Shown here piece by piece: positions 1 to 13,000 of a stretch of DNA of 64,000 nt. The stretch's first letter is position 1. Every line of letters starts with the position of its first letter. A program made the translations under genes and the position numbers. Source of the DNA: Pteria penguin (lineage: Eukaryota > Mollusca > Bivalvia > Pterioida > Pteriidae); assembly GCA_035048485.1 (NCBI GenBank), contig CM068582.1, forward strand, positions 15,728,001 through 15,792,000, read 5' to 3'. Under the pieces are notes generated by a model. The model was given only the letters and a program-made list of their open reading frames with translations. It had not been told where the DNA came from and did no database searches.

Positions 1-1006
1 TTCTGGAAATTCTACAATTGTTTTTTTTTTTCAGACTTTGGATCCATAAGTCAAGTAAAACTGTGAAAGTTGATTAATATAAGTATTAAAAGTTTGCCTA
101 ATCTAAAATTTAGTTGTATTCTATAAGCAGCTCTTCTTCAAGTTCTCGAGAATTAAATTAAAATCCAAATTTAAAATTCAGAAAGTTGAATGAGAATGTA
201 GGAATTTATTTATTGTGGCTATATATATAGGTCATCTGCATGATTGCCAGAGCCTAATGATTTTCCTAAAACTAAGTAACTCTCCATATGTCAAGAAACA
301 AGTTCCTTAGTTTGATGTCATTGCATTCTTGTGTTTTGTGTCCTTCCGATGTGACAATAAAAACCCTCAATGTCCCCTTTATCAAAAAAGCATTGGTACA
401 TCAAAGAACCCTTTATGTCAGTTGTTCAAAACTTTAATCGTTAATAAGTTAGCCAGTGGTTAAAGTTTTAGAGACAATTTGATTTATAAGATTTATAAAT
501 ACAGTATCTAAATTACATTACACTGCTGGTATCATTTGCAACAAATCAGTCTGGGTCTGTATCATATGTCAGGTCTTGCTAAGCATTACATCTGGAAGGT
601 AAAAATATAGGTTATATGATCCTGTGTAATATTAAAAAAGAATTATTCCAACAATCTCTTAGAATTTTATAATCAAAGACATTTTAAGTCTTGTTCACTA
701 CCATTTTTTTGTATCCAAGAATTAATTAATTGTTCCATCTTGATGTCTCTTTGAACTTAGCGATTATCAGTGCTTTACATAAATATCTTTAATAACTACC
801 TGTCATTATTTCATCTGATTTTGGTCTTTCCTGGTTAATCTACTTCTTCATTTTTACATCTTTAGGTAAATAGAATGGTATCTTTCTGAGAGCTGAAGTT
901 TTAATCTTCCATGTCTCCCTTATCTGTGTTAATTTCTTACAATGTAATTTTCATTCTTTGGGATTTACATGCAGTATTATTCGTTCTTTTTAATATGCTT
1001 TTTCAG
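1..1006. other. Intron of gene 1 or upstream sequence, nothing recognised
   Basis: This AT-rich stretch precedes the first exon I can support. I found no counterpart of the Cys-rich ectodomain exon of gene 2 (35649-35762), so the preceding exon of gene 1 is probably outside the window. An AATAAA at 356-361 is present but has no other support as a gene end. Confidence 0.4.
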
Positions 1007-1046
1007 ATACTGACTGCTTGGATCAACTCTTACCACCAGTAGAAGA
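1007..1046 (+). CDS. Gene 1 exon: end of ectodomain (40 nt)
   Basis: The acceptor is ttttcag and the donor is gtaaat. Read from a phase-1 intron it gives (D)TDCLDQLLPPVEE and ends in phase 2. It then joins the transmembrane exon as GA|A (Glu). The equivalent exon of gene 2 (36212-36260, FLDCMYDKPN...) has the same phase 1 to phase 2 pattern and a Cys in the same place, which is the main reason to accept so short an exon. Read as a terminal exon, the same frame would stop at TAA 1048-1050, so a short alternative end is possible. Confidence 0.65.
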
Positions 1047-4000
1047 GTAAATATACATATATTATTCCAAATTATTAATATTATTGTATCTTTTGTACAC
1101 TTTTACCCGAAATTAAGGTTTCAACCAATTTTGGTAAAACAGTAGAGCTATAAGAAATTTAAGGTAGTAGTACTCTAATTCTCTACTTCCACTCAAAATG
1201 ACAGTGTTACCGGCAGATAATGATATGCTAATGATATACACATATTCAACAACTTTCGTAAAGCCTTTGCTGTGCCGACAGACTTACTTGAAAATTTCAG
1301 CTTCTGAATTTCAATTATCTTTTGGCATTTTCTTTCTACTTTCACTTTCAGTACTTCATTCTGAGTCATCTAATACTACAATGTTCAAATTAAAAGCTCA
1401 AAAATTAATTCATACAAAATTACAAATTTTTGGTCATCAAAGTTCTTTTTGTTAATTTCTAGTTTCATGTCCAATTTTATTCAAACAAATTCCAAAATGA
1501 CCGTCTCAAAAAGACCTTTTCAAAGTTTTATACATCGAGGTTTCTTGAAAAATGCAATTGATGAAATTCTGAATTGGAAATTCCCCAGTCAGACTATAGC
1601 CAACTTTGAATGTAATGTGATGTATTAGGTACCTATCTGTAGTTTAGTAAGAGTGTTACTAACTTAACCAGAGATTGTAGGTGCATAGTAGTTCAGTTGC
1701 ATTGCACTGGATTGAAATTCGGATCATCTGGATTTCTGGCTGGTGGTTCAGATTTCTGCAAGGTGAATTATCATCTTTTACTTCTGTTAACATTCAGGTG
1801 AGATAGGTGTAACCTGAGGTTCTGCGTCAAGGTATATCTTTACATGTAAATGATCCATCACTGCTTTGGATTTGTCTGTTATACACTATAGAGCTGCTAC
1901 CACCTTAAAACTGAACAATCTTAAAGTGGTATAAAACAATCCCAAAACTAATCCAGTCAACTCTCGATAAATCAAACAAGTAGGGCCCATGTAAAATAGT
2001 TGGAGTTCAAAAGAGTTAAATTAGCCTTAGTCAGGGATGTATATCTATATAAAGAAATTATAATCGGAGCTTTTAAATGAGCTTTGCCCTCCGTTATCGT
2101 CTGTTTGGCGGCACCTTTCTGTCGGTTCCAAAATTTTTCACCCAGTGACCTTGACGTTTGACCTACTATTGAAAATCTTACCTTAGCCATAACTTTTGAA
2201 CCAAAAGAGTTGGGGCCTTCATACTACACATGTGTATTCCATGTATCAAAACCTGTCTGTCTGCACCAAAATCTTTGACCTAGTGACCTTTACCTTGATC
2301 TTTGCCCTACTTCAAATTTTGCTGCCGCAGGGGTTTTTTTGTCCCATAAGGACAGTTCTAGTTAAAAAATACTTTGTCATATACATCATAAATATAACTA
2401 TTATGTACACTTTCGATTTTATTGATAAGTCACAAAACTGTTATCCATGACAGTAAGCTGTTTTATGGCCTTGACCAAAAATCTTACTTCAAAATTCAAG
2501 GTCACAGTGAACCTGTTTAAGTAGTTTTAAAAACTACCTTGTCATACATATTTAATAGGGCTATTAATGTTATATTTAATTGATTCGGGCATATTTATCA
2601 TTGTTGAGTATTCATAATTAGTTTTGTATCATTTGATCAGAGTCATCTGCCTATTTATCGCAATGATGCATACATAAGTCCTTCAAACTATAACTGACTG
2701 CAGCCGTCATAAGTATCACACCGTTGTACATGCATATTGCTACCATTTGTGACAAATAAATAAAGATAAAATATTTTTAAACACTTTATTTTTTTCTTGT
2801 AAATCAACACATATATGTATAAATTATAACAGAACACACAACAACATCCATACACAAAATATAAGATCATATAATATATAAGTATACATATGATATGATC
2901 ATTTTAAAATTTGGAAGCACATTTACTAGGCAAAGTGTTGGTTTAGGACGTACTCCTAATTAAACAGGACAACAGATATGTCCTTGATCTAGTGGTGATC
3001 AAAGTGGTAGAGGAATAATAAAACAGTAGTTATTTAATGTTTCTTTTGCAATGTAAGCCATACAATAATGATTCACAAACGTTATCCAAATAATATAAAA
3101 GTTTCAATTAATTTTAAAGGTGCAATTACCGAGCAATTGTAAGTAATTGTGCATAACAAAGGATTATGATGCGAACTTTCGCCAATTATCTTGTAAACAA
3201 AAACTTGCCAAATTAATCAAAGTTACGCCATTATCCAAATCTTCAAAGTTTTGATTTTGCAAATTTATAAAATTTCATTTCTTTAATATTAATACTACTA
3301 TAAATGCTACAAATTGTTATAATAAGAATAATGAATATATACTGGCTATAAACCTCTTCATGACATGAAGACGACCATTTTCACAACCAGTCAGAAATAG
3401 CATGGAAAAGAAAGTGCAATAAATATGTCAATATACATCAAATCATAATATAAATCGGTCATTGTATGTATAATATATATATCTATCATAAAAAAAAGTA
3501 CCGGTAATCTTTTGTTTCTTTGATCAATATACAAGGGTACCTGTAAATGACATTTATATTACCTTTGCTGAAGGTAATGACTCCAAGGTCAAGGTCACAG
3601 TAGTCTTATGACTAAAAATATTGTCTGATTTATAAAGCTGTAGCTGTAATATGAATCTGCTTCACACTTATTTCGGTTGTTGCCTATGACGCAAGGGAAA
3701 CACTGTGTCATAACCTTAACACAAAATCTGTATTGTTGTTTTACAGAAAAACAACTTCTAAAACAACAACTATCAGCACAGAACCTTCTTCGAAAACAGT
3801 TACTGCTGAAAATGGAGAAAGAAATGGAGTCAGTGCTGCAGCAATTGTTGCTCCTCTGCTTGTAGTTATTATCCTGATATGTTGTGCAGTTCTAGCATAC
3901 AAATATCGAAGAAAATTGGGATGGTTGAGTAAGTTTCTTCCATTTCTTCCATTTCAAGCACTGTGTCAGTATATTCAAAGTTTATTGATTTCACACATAT

Positions 4001-7000
4001 ACTGTTTGAAAATGAATCATTCACCAAAAACTATATCCACCCCAGTTGCTGGAAGTTTTTGCCATATTGAAATACCAAAGTCACAAGCATTTTTACATGC
4101 TAGCCAAGGTGAATCTACCCAAGTACTGCCTTTTTAAGGTTGAAGTACAAAACTAGCCTTTTGTGTTTAACGATAATTATCAATAAGCATTCTTATGACA
4201 CACTATGTATATATGATTTAAATGATTTACGATAGACCCATCTTCACAATGTCAAGGTTTGAGATTATGCTACACTTCACTGCAACCCTTGACAAATACC
4301 GCTATTCAAAAGTCGGGCTGGCGATGTGTGATGTAATATATTTATTTATAACGACAGTCCAATGAGAGGCCTCCATTCAAGTTACAAGTTGGTTAGATCA
4401 GAGACTTGTATACACACGTCTCTGGTAAGATGCAAAACAAAGACCTTTTTATCTACATAAAATTTTTAAACTTCTATAAATTTTTAAACTGATTATGTTA
4501 GTTTGGAAGTTAAAGTTTATTTATTCTAATTTGTTAAACTTGCATATATACAAATTCAGAAAATCTGTCATCATTGTATGGAATGATACATAATACCTCT
4601 CAAAGTTCATTAAACATGTGAAAAGTTTTTTTCCAAAAATTAAATGATGTTTGTTTAAACCCATAGACACGGTAACATACATTACAAACACAGGATGCAG
4701 CCATGTTTATTTACATATGTTCGACTTATCACACAATTACATGTGTATCATGATCTATCTTGATTCTGAATGAACTGCCCTTGCCCTTGAAAGTCCAATG
4801 AAATCTCGCAGCACCAGCACAACATTTGAATAGCAACAGTTGTCAAGGGTTGTAGTGCAATCTCAAAACTTGACGTTGTGAAGATGCGATAGACAATGGT
4901 GAAATGAATAGCCCAATTGTGGAGAAGTAAAAAATGTTTAACAATATAAATGAGTGAAACAGATTTGGTGAGCAACACTTTTTTATAGTTTGACCAGAAT
5001 AACTCAAATTAAGTGCTGCTTAAATTGACATTTTCTGACTCGTGTAAATATTAATAATTATAAGGAAATGAAATGTGTCAGTTTTATCTGTTTGGTCGAT
5101 TAAATAAAGCAATCAGATCAACAGTGACAGTTCAGGTATCAATCCAAATGTCTGATCTGGAAAAATCCAGAAAATCATGATTCACATATAAAAATACCAG
5201 ATTCACAAATGTGATATAATAAAATTATGGACATACCCGGCTCGCAAAACATTATACTGAAGAGACATTATTTGTCTAAATGCGCATATGGTGCACAAAA
5301 TTAAAAGCTATATATTTTCTATATTTACTAAAGAGATCCTCTTATCAAATGCAGTTGATGACAAGAAAGATAACTCTAATTTAGTCATTAATAAAGCTCC
5401 AGGTTTGCCATGAATATTGCAAATACAGATTTTCTCTGTCTTTTCAACGGAAAGGTTTCAATTTATTTGCTTCATTCAAGGGATTAAATATCCAATATAT
5501 TTTGTTTCAAATATGAAGAGAAAATGTCCACCATAAAAGAAAATACTGAGCAATGTTTGTTTTTGCCTATAAATGGCAATAAAAAATGCTTGAATCAGTC
5601 AGTCAAGGAAGTTGAAAAAACTTTTCATTAGGTAACCACATCAGACGTCAGTATGAGTCATTATGAGTGTATGATAGCACTTGACGCCCTCTAGCTTGTC
5701 ACTCTGATTCTATGAAAATGATTCTAAAGCTAACAGTATAAAAATCAAAAATCCTTTCTCAATTGATGTTTGTTATATACTTTGCTCAGAATAAATTTTA
5801 ATTAAGTGGATTTGAAATATGATATTCGTATTTCCCACCACACATGTTGTGGGTGGGAGGAGTTCCATCAATTTTTGAGTCGGCTTCGGTGAAGCCGCAC
5901 TCATTGCAATCACTTTCTTTTCAGGGGTTATAACTTTCACTACCGATATAGAACTTACTACGCCGCTGAAAAATAAAGTGCCGAAAAATTACTGATGTTG
6001 TCTTAAAATTTCTTGATCAGCACAATGTACCTTTAGCTCAGTTAATTTAAGCTAAACATAAATCAGTTTCAATAACTCGAAAAAGGAGGTGCAATAATGT
6101 TTTCAAATTTCGCATAATAATATGTAGTTGTGACTACTTTACGTTGTGTTTACCACCGACACCGTCGGATGTACTCGATTATGTAATTCTCCGGACAAAG
6201 CATTTGTCTTGATCTTGTATCGCTTGTTTTTATCGAGATATTTCAATTAAAGTTTTCCCCAACATGTTCTGGAACTTCAGTTCTTTTTCACATATATGAC
6301 AAATTTAAAGATCGATCTTCCCGCATTTCCTCAGATAATGAAAATGCAATATAAATATTTAGGTAAATGTTGTATGTTTTTAAATATAAATGATGTTAAA
6401 ACATTATGAGAATCGTGAATAAGATGGTTATTTAATGTCCCACTTGAAGGAATGTCGTTCTTTGGCTCAATTCGACTCATGACAACAATGCAGTAAAACT
6501 TGTTGCCATGAAGTTGTCGATTGCACGTTCATTTCGGATACAAGCAATTGCAAACTCTTTGCCGTAAGATATTATGAAGAGACCAAATTTTATTAGCATT
6601 TTGTACATAGGTATAATGACGATGTAGTTGCAACAAAGACCTAATTTTTGCCCGCCCCCCATTTTCCTGAAATCCTGAATCCGCCACTAAAGTGGTAAAA
6701 TGATTACATACTTAAAATCAGCAAAGCCGACTCTCAGGACTTTTGAGTCCTTTGATTTATTTGTTTTTGTTATTTTCAGCAGTCTGCAAAAAGGATTCTA
6801 ATCAAGAAACTGTCCTTAAAATGGAAGAGGCAAAAGACCTTCTGAAGGAACACGGTATGTTGATAGATATGAAAAAAATAGGCATGTTTGTTTGTGTTCA
6901 GTATGCCTGCCCTGACCAAAAATGAGTTCATACTTGTTAGTTCAAATATTAGAGTCGAACACCCATATATAGCCTTTTTTGCTAGACTGAGTATCATTTC

Positions 7001-10000
7001 TTAAGTTACCTTTATATTTAAACCAAGAATTTGATATTTTATGTGACAGAAATTTACTTCTATTACTTAAACCAAGAATTTAAAACTTCATGTGACGGAA
7101 ATTACTTTTATACTTAAACCATGAATTGAACGCTTCATGTGACAGAAATGATGAACTTTCCACTATCATTTAATAGGTCTAGTGCAATTTTAAGCAAAAA
7201 TATGGAAAACTTATTAAAATATGCCTAGCAACCATTCTCATTAAATCTCGATCTATCACGCTTCTTTACTTTTACCATGTTCACTGTGGTAAATCTCAGT
7301 ACACTGCGTAACAGTTCATCTCAGATCGACCTTTGACATGGACCAATCAGTGCCCGCTGTGCGAAGCTGGCCACTTCCTTTTTTTTTTTTTATTTTTCCA
7401 TCACTGTCTATAATAATTCGAATTTGAACCCACAAATTATGCACAAATTGCCAAACGAATAGATTTTTCAAGGCCTGCTGCTGTGAGATAAGGGCGCAGC
7501 CATATTTGTTTACACATATTGACATAGAATTTCTTTCACTGGTCAGCTTCACACAGTGGACACTGATTGGTCAGTGTCAAAGGTTGACCTGAGATTGAAT
7601 GTTTCAGAGCGTATTGAGATCTACCACAGTGAACATGATAAACTAAGGAGTGTGATAGATCAAGTTTTAATGAGATTAGCTTAGCAAATAAAAAAATATT
7701 TGTATAATTAAAATTATTTTGCGAAACCTATTGGTTTTAAATAGATTTATTGCTCAAATTTTATATAGATAAAATATTTTAAAAGCACCTATCTGGTATC
7801 ATATCATTTCGTTCTCAATCATATTCAACCCTAAATGTGATATGCAGTGTTCTAGAAATTTTTCAAAAATCCACTAACCAACAGGTAAGTGACTAACTAT
7901 ATTATAATATAATATAATATAATATTTAAGACTTACATTGTGTAATTCTGAAAAAAGCATAAAATCAGTAAATTTTGGGCACACCATTTACTATAGAAGA
8001 ATACGACATATAGATCTGCAATTTGTAGGACTGAAACCATACATTCCCCTCATGATATGATACTTATTCTGATACGGCAGTAGCGATACGATGAGTTTTT
8101 TATACGAAACAATTATATATTATTTCTTGAAATTTTAGAAAAACTTGGTCTAAAACACCTGATCCAACTTTAACCATGCCCATTAGGTAGTTTCACAGAA
8201 ATGTCATTGAGACAGGTACATTAACTTTTTCAAGTCAGTGTACATCCATCCTTCTTTATACGATCAAGGTACATGATTATATTAAAAGTATTCTAAAACA
8301 CATTAAATAGAAACTAGTAGTGGATTACATATGTTAAATATAATTTATCAGACATCATTTGGATTCATATAGAGAAATTTTATAATGATAGGCTTTGATT
8401 TCAAGTTTTTTAAAAATTTCCAATTACATTTTTGATATCGTTTTCTTTTTGTATTTAAAATTTCCTCTGATGAAATTAAAATGTTTCAAATATTAGTATA
8501 AATATGCCATCAGTTAGGAAGTGTTAAAGAAATTACAGACGTTTGCTAAATTTAAACTATATTTAAAAGAGATAAAGAAAATTATTAAACAGTAAAGGTT
8601 ATAAAATGAAATCATTTTACTATGTTCATGGCTTAGCCGAATCGAATCAAAATTCAGACAAATAGATCTATATCGAACATGGTTGAATCGAACGAAAATA
8701 TCGAGTCGAATGAAATTCGTAATGAATTATCTCAGCCCTAGCAATTTGTCATCTTTTGATCTCGAAACATTTACATTTTTTACTAGCCAGCTGGGATATT
8801 TCAAAATCAAATTGTAGTAGATCTAGCCCGAGAAATTTAGGTAGCCTCAGTCGGGCATAATTTTCGCTAAAACTGGGTCCCCACAGAGATTGATATGGGA
8901 AACTTACAATTGCTAAATAATATCAAAACTTACATTTGTAAGTCTTTTTGGTTCGGTTAATTCCAGTTGTGATTTGATTGTCTTACTTTTAGCAAAGTTT
9001 AAAAAAGATGTGAATGATATTACTCAAAATTTACTGACCGCCAGGTAAGAGGATTAAAGCTTTTCAGTTACCTGACCCAATTTTCAACTTACCAGGGGTA
9101 ACCGGATTTTTAGAACACTGTCATGTCTTTTCGTTAAACATAGGTATTTTCCATTTGGGACGGTATCTAATGTAAAACAATTATGACAATCATAAATTTC
9201 CAGTGGAAATATCATTTTTATACCATCATTTCCAGGAGTTTTGGACGACTTTCCACGTAAGAATTACTTTATATTAGATACTGTCCCAAATGGGGAGCAA
9301 CTCTGTATAACGAAAAGACCGAATACATAATATGTATACAAAAAATGTTGAGCAGCTCCATCGTACCAATCAGTCATTAAGTGTAAGTATTGGGGGGGGT
9401 GCGGGAATATTAAATCTGAATCAAAAGGAAAATATTAGTATTTCCTAGGTGAATATTGAATCTTATTTAAACATAAAAAACAACAAGAAAAGAGACATTT
9501 ATTTCTAAAGTGGAAATTTACTATCATTTTAAGTAGAATACGTAGAGAGATTGAATGAACGCTTTTTATAAATTTCTGTTCCAGGTGAATCATACTTGGT
9601 GTTGTTGTTATTGTAATCATTGTATATTGCACAACCCCATAATGAATTTCAAGTATGTTTGACTCTCAATATATCAAACTCAAGGGACAATGGAAATAAG
9701 TATAATTTAAGGGATAGAGATGTATATTTATAGCAAGAAAGTTTTTGTTTTCAATGATGCCTGCACCTTTTTTTGTCCCATTTGTATAATGCTTAAAGGT
9801 CAACATTTAGACGGATTTTTGGGAAAAATCAATGAAATTTCTATTGGGAAAGGTCGTCACAATGAACCTGATTTAAAGAAAAAAAAACCGTAAGAAATTA
9901 TAATCAGTATTTTTAATCTAAGTTTGAATTAATGGGAAATTTGAGTTATCAGTGTTCAAGTGAATGAAATTCAACTGTATGCTTATTGTAGTGAGGATTA

Positions 10001-13000
10001 GATCTTCTGCATGTCATGATTTTGATAAATTGCATTGCTGAACACAAAAGTAGTCAGTAAGTTTTTACTGTGGTATCTGCCTTCCATTATATCTTCCTTG
10101 CATGTTTTTATTTGATGTGCTTCTTTTGTTGTGCAGACAATACAGCTCCAGAGCAGGAGAGTGAACCACAACTAGATAATAAATTATTGTTGAAACAATT
10201 AGGTAAATTTTACATTATCTTTCTCTACACCAAATAAAGTCATTTGAAATACCGTTTGTTTTCAGCTCATTTCGATGAGGGTGAAAGGAACTTATGCTCT
10301 AGCCCAGATCTTGTCCCCCTCTAACCAGATCTTGTCCCCCTCTAACCCTCTAACCCATATCTTGTCCCCCTCTAGCCCAGATCTTGTCAGATCTTGTCCC
10401 CCTCTAACCCAAATCTTGTCCCCCTCTAACCCAGATCTTGTCCCCCTCTAACCCAGATCTTGTCCCCAGATTATATTAAGAAGTTTCCTAATTTTTCTGA
10501 ATTTTTCAGGCAAAAGTACAAACTACATGGAACATTATTGTAATTTGGGATGAGAAAATGCATCTCTTCAGTGCTTGATTTTATTTTTCATTGCATTTTA
10601 TTTTACCATTCCATTTTTTTTTTTCATTTTACTGCATAAGTGATTGATCTCTGAAGTTTGGATTAGCTCCTCACTAAGTATATGGATCAACCAGCACTGT
10701 TTATACATTGTGGGAAAATTAGTTTATAACTTGCTTTAGGTGCTAGATATGACATACATATTCCAATTAGTTACATCTCAGAATGTTATTTCAACCTTTA
10801 CCTTAATATGCAGTATGCACTGGTAAAATTCAGTGGTTAGCATTCTCGGCTTAGTGGCAGAATTTTTTTCCTTGTGGCAGGCAACTGTTAGATGTTTTGT
10901 CTTTGGGGTGTGACAGTAAGTCCTTCATAATTGCATTGGATGGATTCATTGATATATCTATGAAGTGCATCAGGCAAGTATATTCGTTAGTCAAGGGTTT
11001 CAGATCTAATTTGCTGTTCTAGAGTAGCGTAGCAGAGTGGAAAGTTGGCTATCGGAGATGATCAGGCATACTAATGGTTGTGAACAAGTGATCGGTTTGT
11101 TTGAGTGCTGTTTTATGTCGCACCAACACTATAGTGTGACAGCATCTACCTGATGCAATGCACAGACATTTAGACCTTTACAATGGACCCACCTGAAGCA
11201 GAGTTGGATCTTTAAATTTCATGAATGTCTTGATGTCAACACCTTTTATTTTTTCATTTTAGAAAAAAATATTGATTTCGGACAAGGTTATCGATAATTT
11301 GAGATTTCCTCCAATTTCAAACTCTTCGTACTTATTATTTTGAAATCTATTATGTAAAATGGCAAACTGATATGAATTCATATGCTCACAGAAAAAAAAT
11401 TTTAATAATATTTACTCACCTTCTCCAGTGCTCTGTAAAGGTATGAGACAGATTTTAATGAAATTTACCCAGATTGCAGACTTCGTGAAAGTTAATTTTT
11501 TTCACAGACAATGGGTCTGTTAAGATTTTATATTTTACCAAACTGAGCCAACTTTCACCAGACTGCAGTGGTTTGCTTCAAAAAATCTAGCAAATTCACA
11601 AATACTATAAATCTTTCACTGCATGCTTGAAAATAGAAATCAGACCTGAAGGTATTATACCAAACATGGGTAAGTGAATTACACTGCATCAGAAGTAAAT
11701 GTTAAACCAGCATTTATAGTTTATTGCATGCCAATAAACAATAGAAGTGTGATAAATAGACTTAACAGCCGATTTTTGCTGCTGTTTCAGTCTTAGTTTT
11801 TTATTGTCGAAATTTTCTCACCGCACAATTGGTCCAGCTTTTGGAGGTTTTTTACCTTCCTGACTCTTATTTACCAGAAAGATCGGACAGTCCGGATACT
11901 TTTGGATTGACTAAGAATGATACCTTAAAGTCTAGTTTATCCTAATGTGCATTCTTGCAATAATGCCGTATATGTGATATTAAGTGAAGGTGTTACTTTC
12001 TGGCTATACATGTATATCTGAGATGATAATTCACAGCTATTTCAAATGCTATTATATGACATGGAATCTAATATCAGATTTTGACTTCCTGAATTGCCTA
12101 GGTTCTTACCACTATGTACAAATGTTCTTCTGACAGTAGAGGTAAAGTCAATTAAGATTGCAGTACATATACCTACAAAAATATATATACCTGGACATGT
12201 ATTATTATATTGCATTATATGTGCATTTGGACAAGGCTGAAATTCAAAATTCAAAATGCATAAAGTGTGAACTAACTACCAAGTTTAACCAACATAAGCA
12301 TTGTGTTAAATGATATACATTCATCTATTTTCAGTTGATAATGCAGGAACGGATGTGATAGGGAAACTAGTCAGTAAGTTTTCATTTTCACATTTCATAA
12401 TTGGGTTTCCTAACAAACAGTGGGATATTTGTACGCCTCCCGTGGTCAGTCTGTTGTCTCTGTCAGATCTGTTATTTGAGGTAGCTTCTTAGATATAGTG
12501 ATGTAGTTTGGATCAATTTTAATTTGTTTTCTCCACAACTATACATTTCACTGCCATCACTCAAATAGAATGGGAGAAAAGTGAATGAAATTTTAAAAAT
12601 TTAATTAATATCATTTTTCAGGCCATAGATTTGTCATTCATATGGGAATGAATTTTCATAGCTCTTTTTAACTGAGATGAATTATATAGCAAGCTACATA
12701 TCTCTCAGTCTGTTTGTGTGTCTTTCGGTTACCATATCTATTTCTTGATGCTTTAAGAGGAACATTGGGTGCAAATATTTTCATGTGTGGCAACCAGTTT
12801 ATAAACTATGACATACAAAGTTCAATATACTCTACTTTCACTCTGATCATTTGAGAATTATTCAAGCATTCTGAATTCTTCAGTTAGATTATTATATAAA
12901 ATTTTAATTTATAACTTCAGAGGAAGGTGATGCAGAAATGTCATCTTTCATAAGAAAAGCAGAGACGGCTATATATATGCCTCGAGTGAAAGCTCAAATG

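Noticed and set aside
34..90. Acceptor-like tttttcag at the window start followed by a short open stretch
   Set aside because: The open frame is very short, does not resemble the ectodomain exons of gene 2, and has no matching donor.
3677..3865. Alternative frame over the gene 1 TM exon (KQLLKQQLSAQ...)
   Set aside because: It would enter in phase 1 but gives no membrane helix and ends in a stop; the phase-2 reading matches gene 2.
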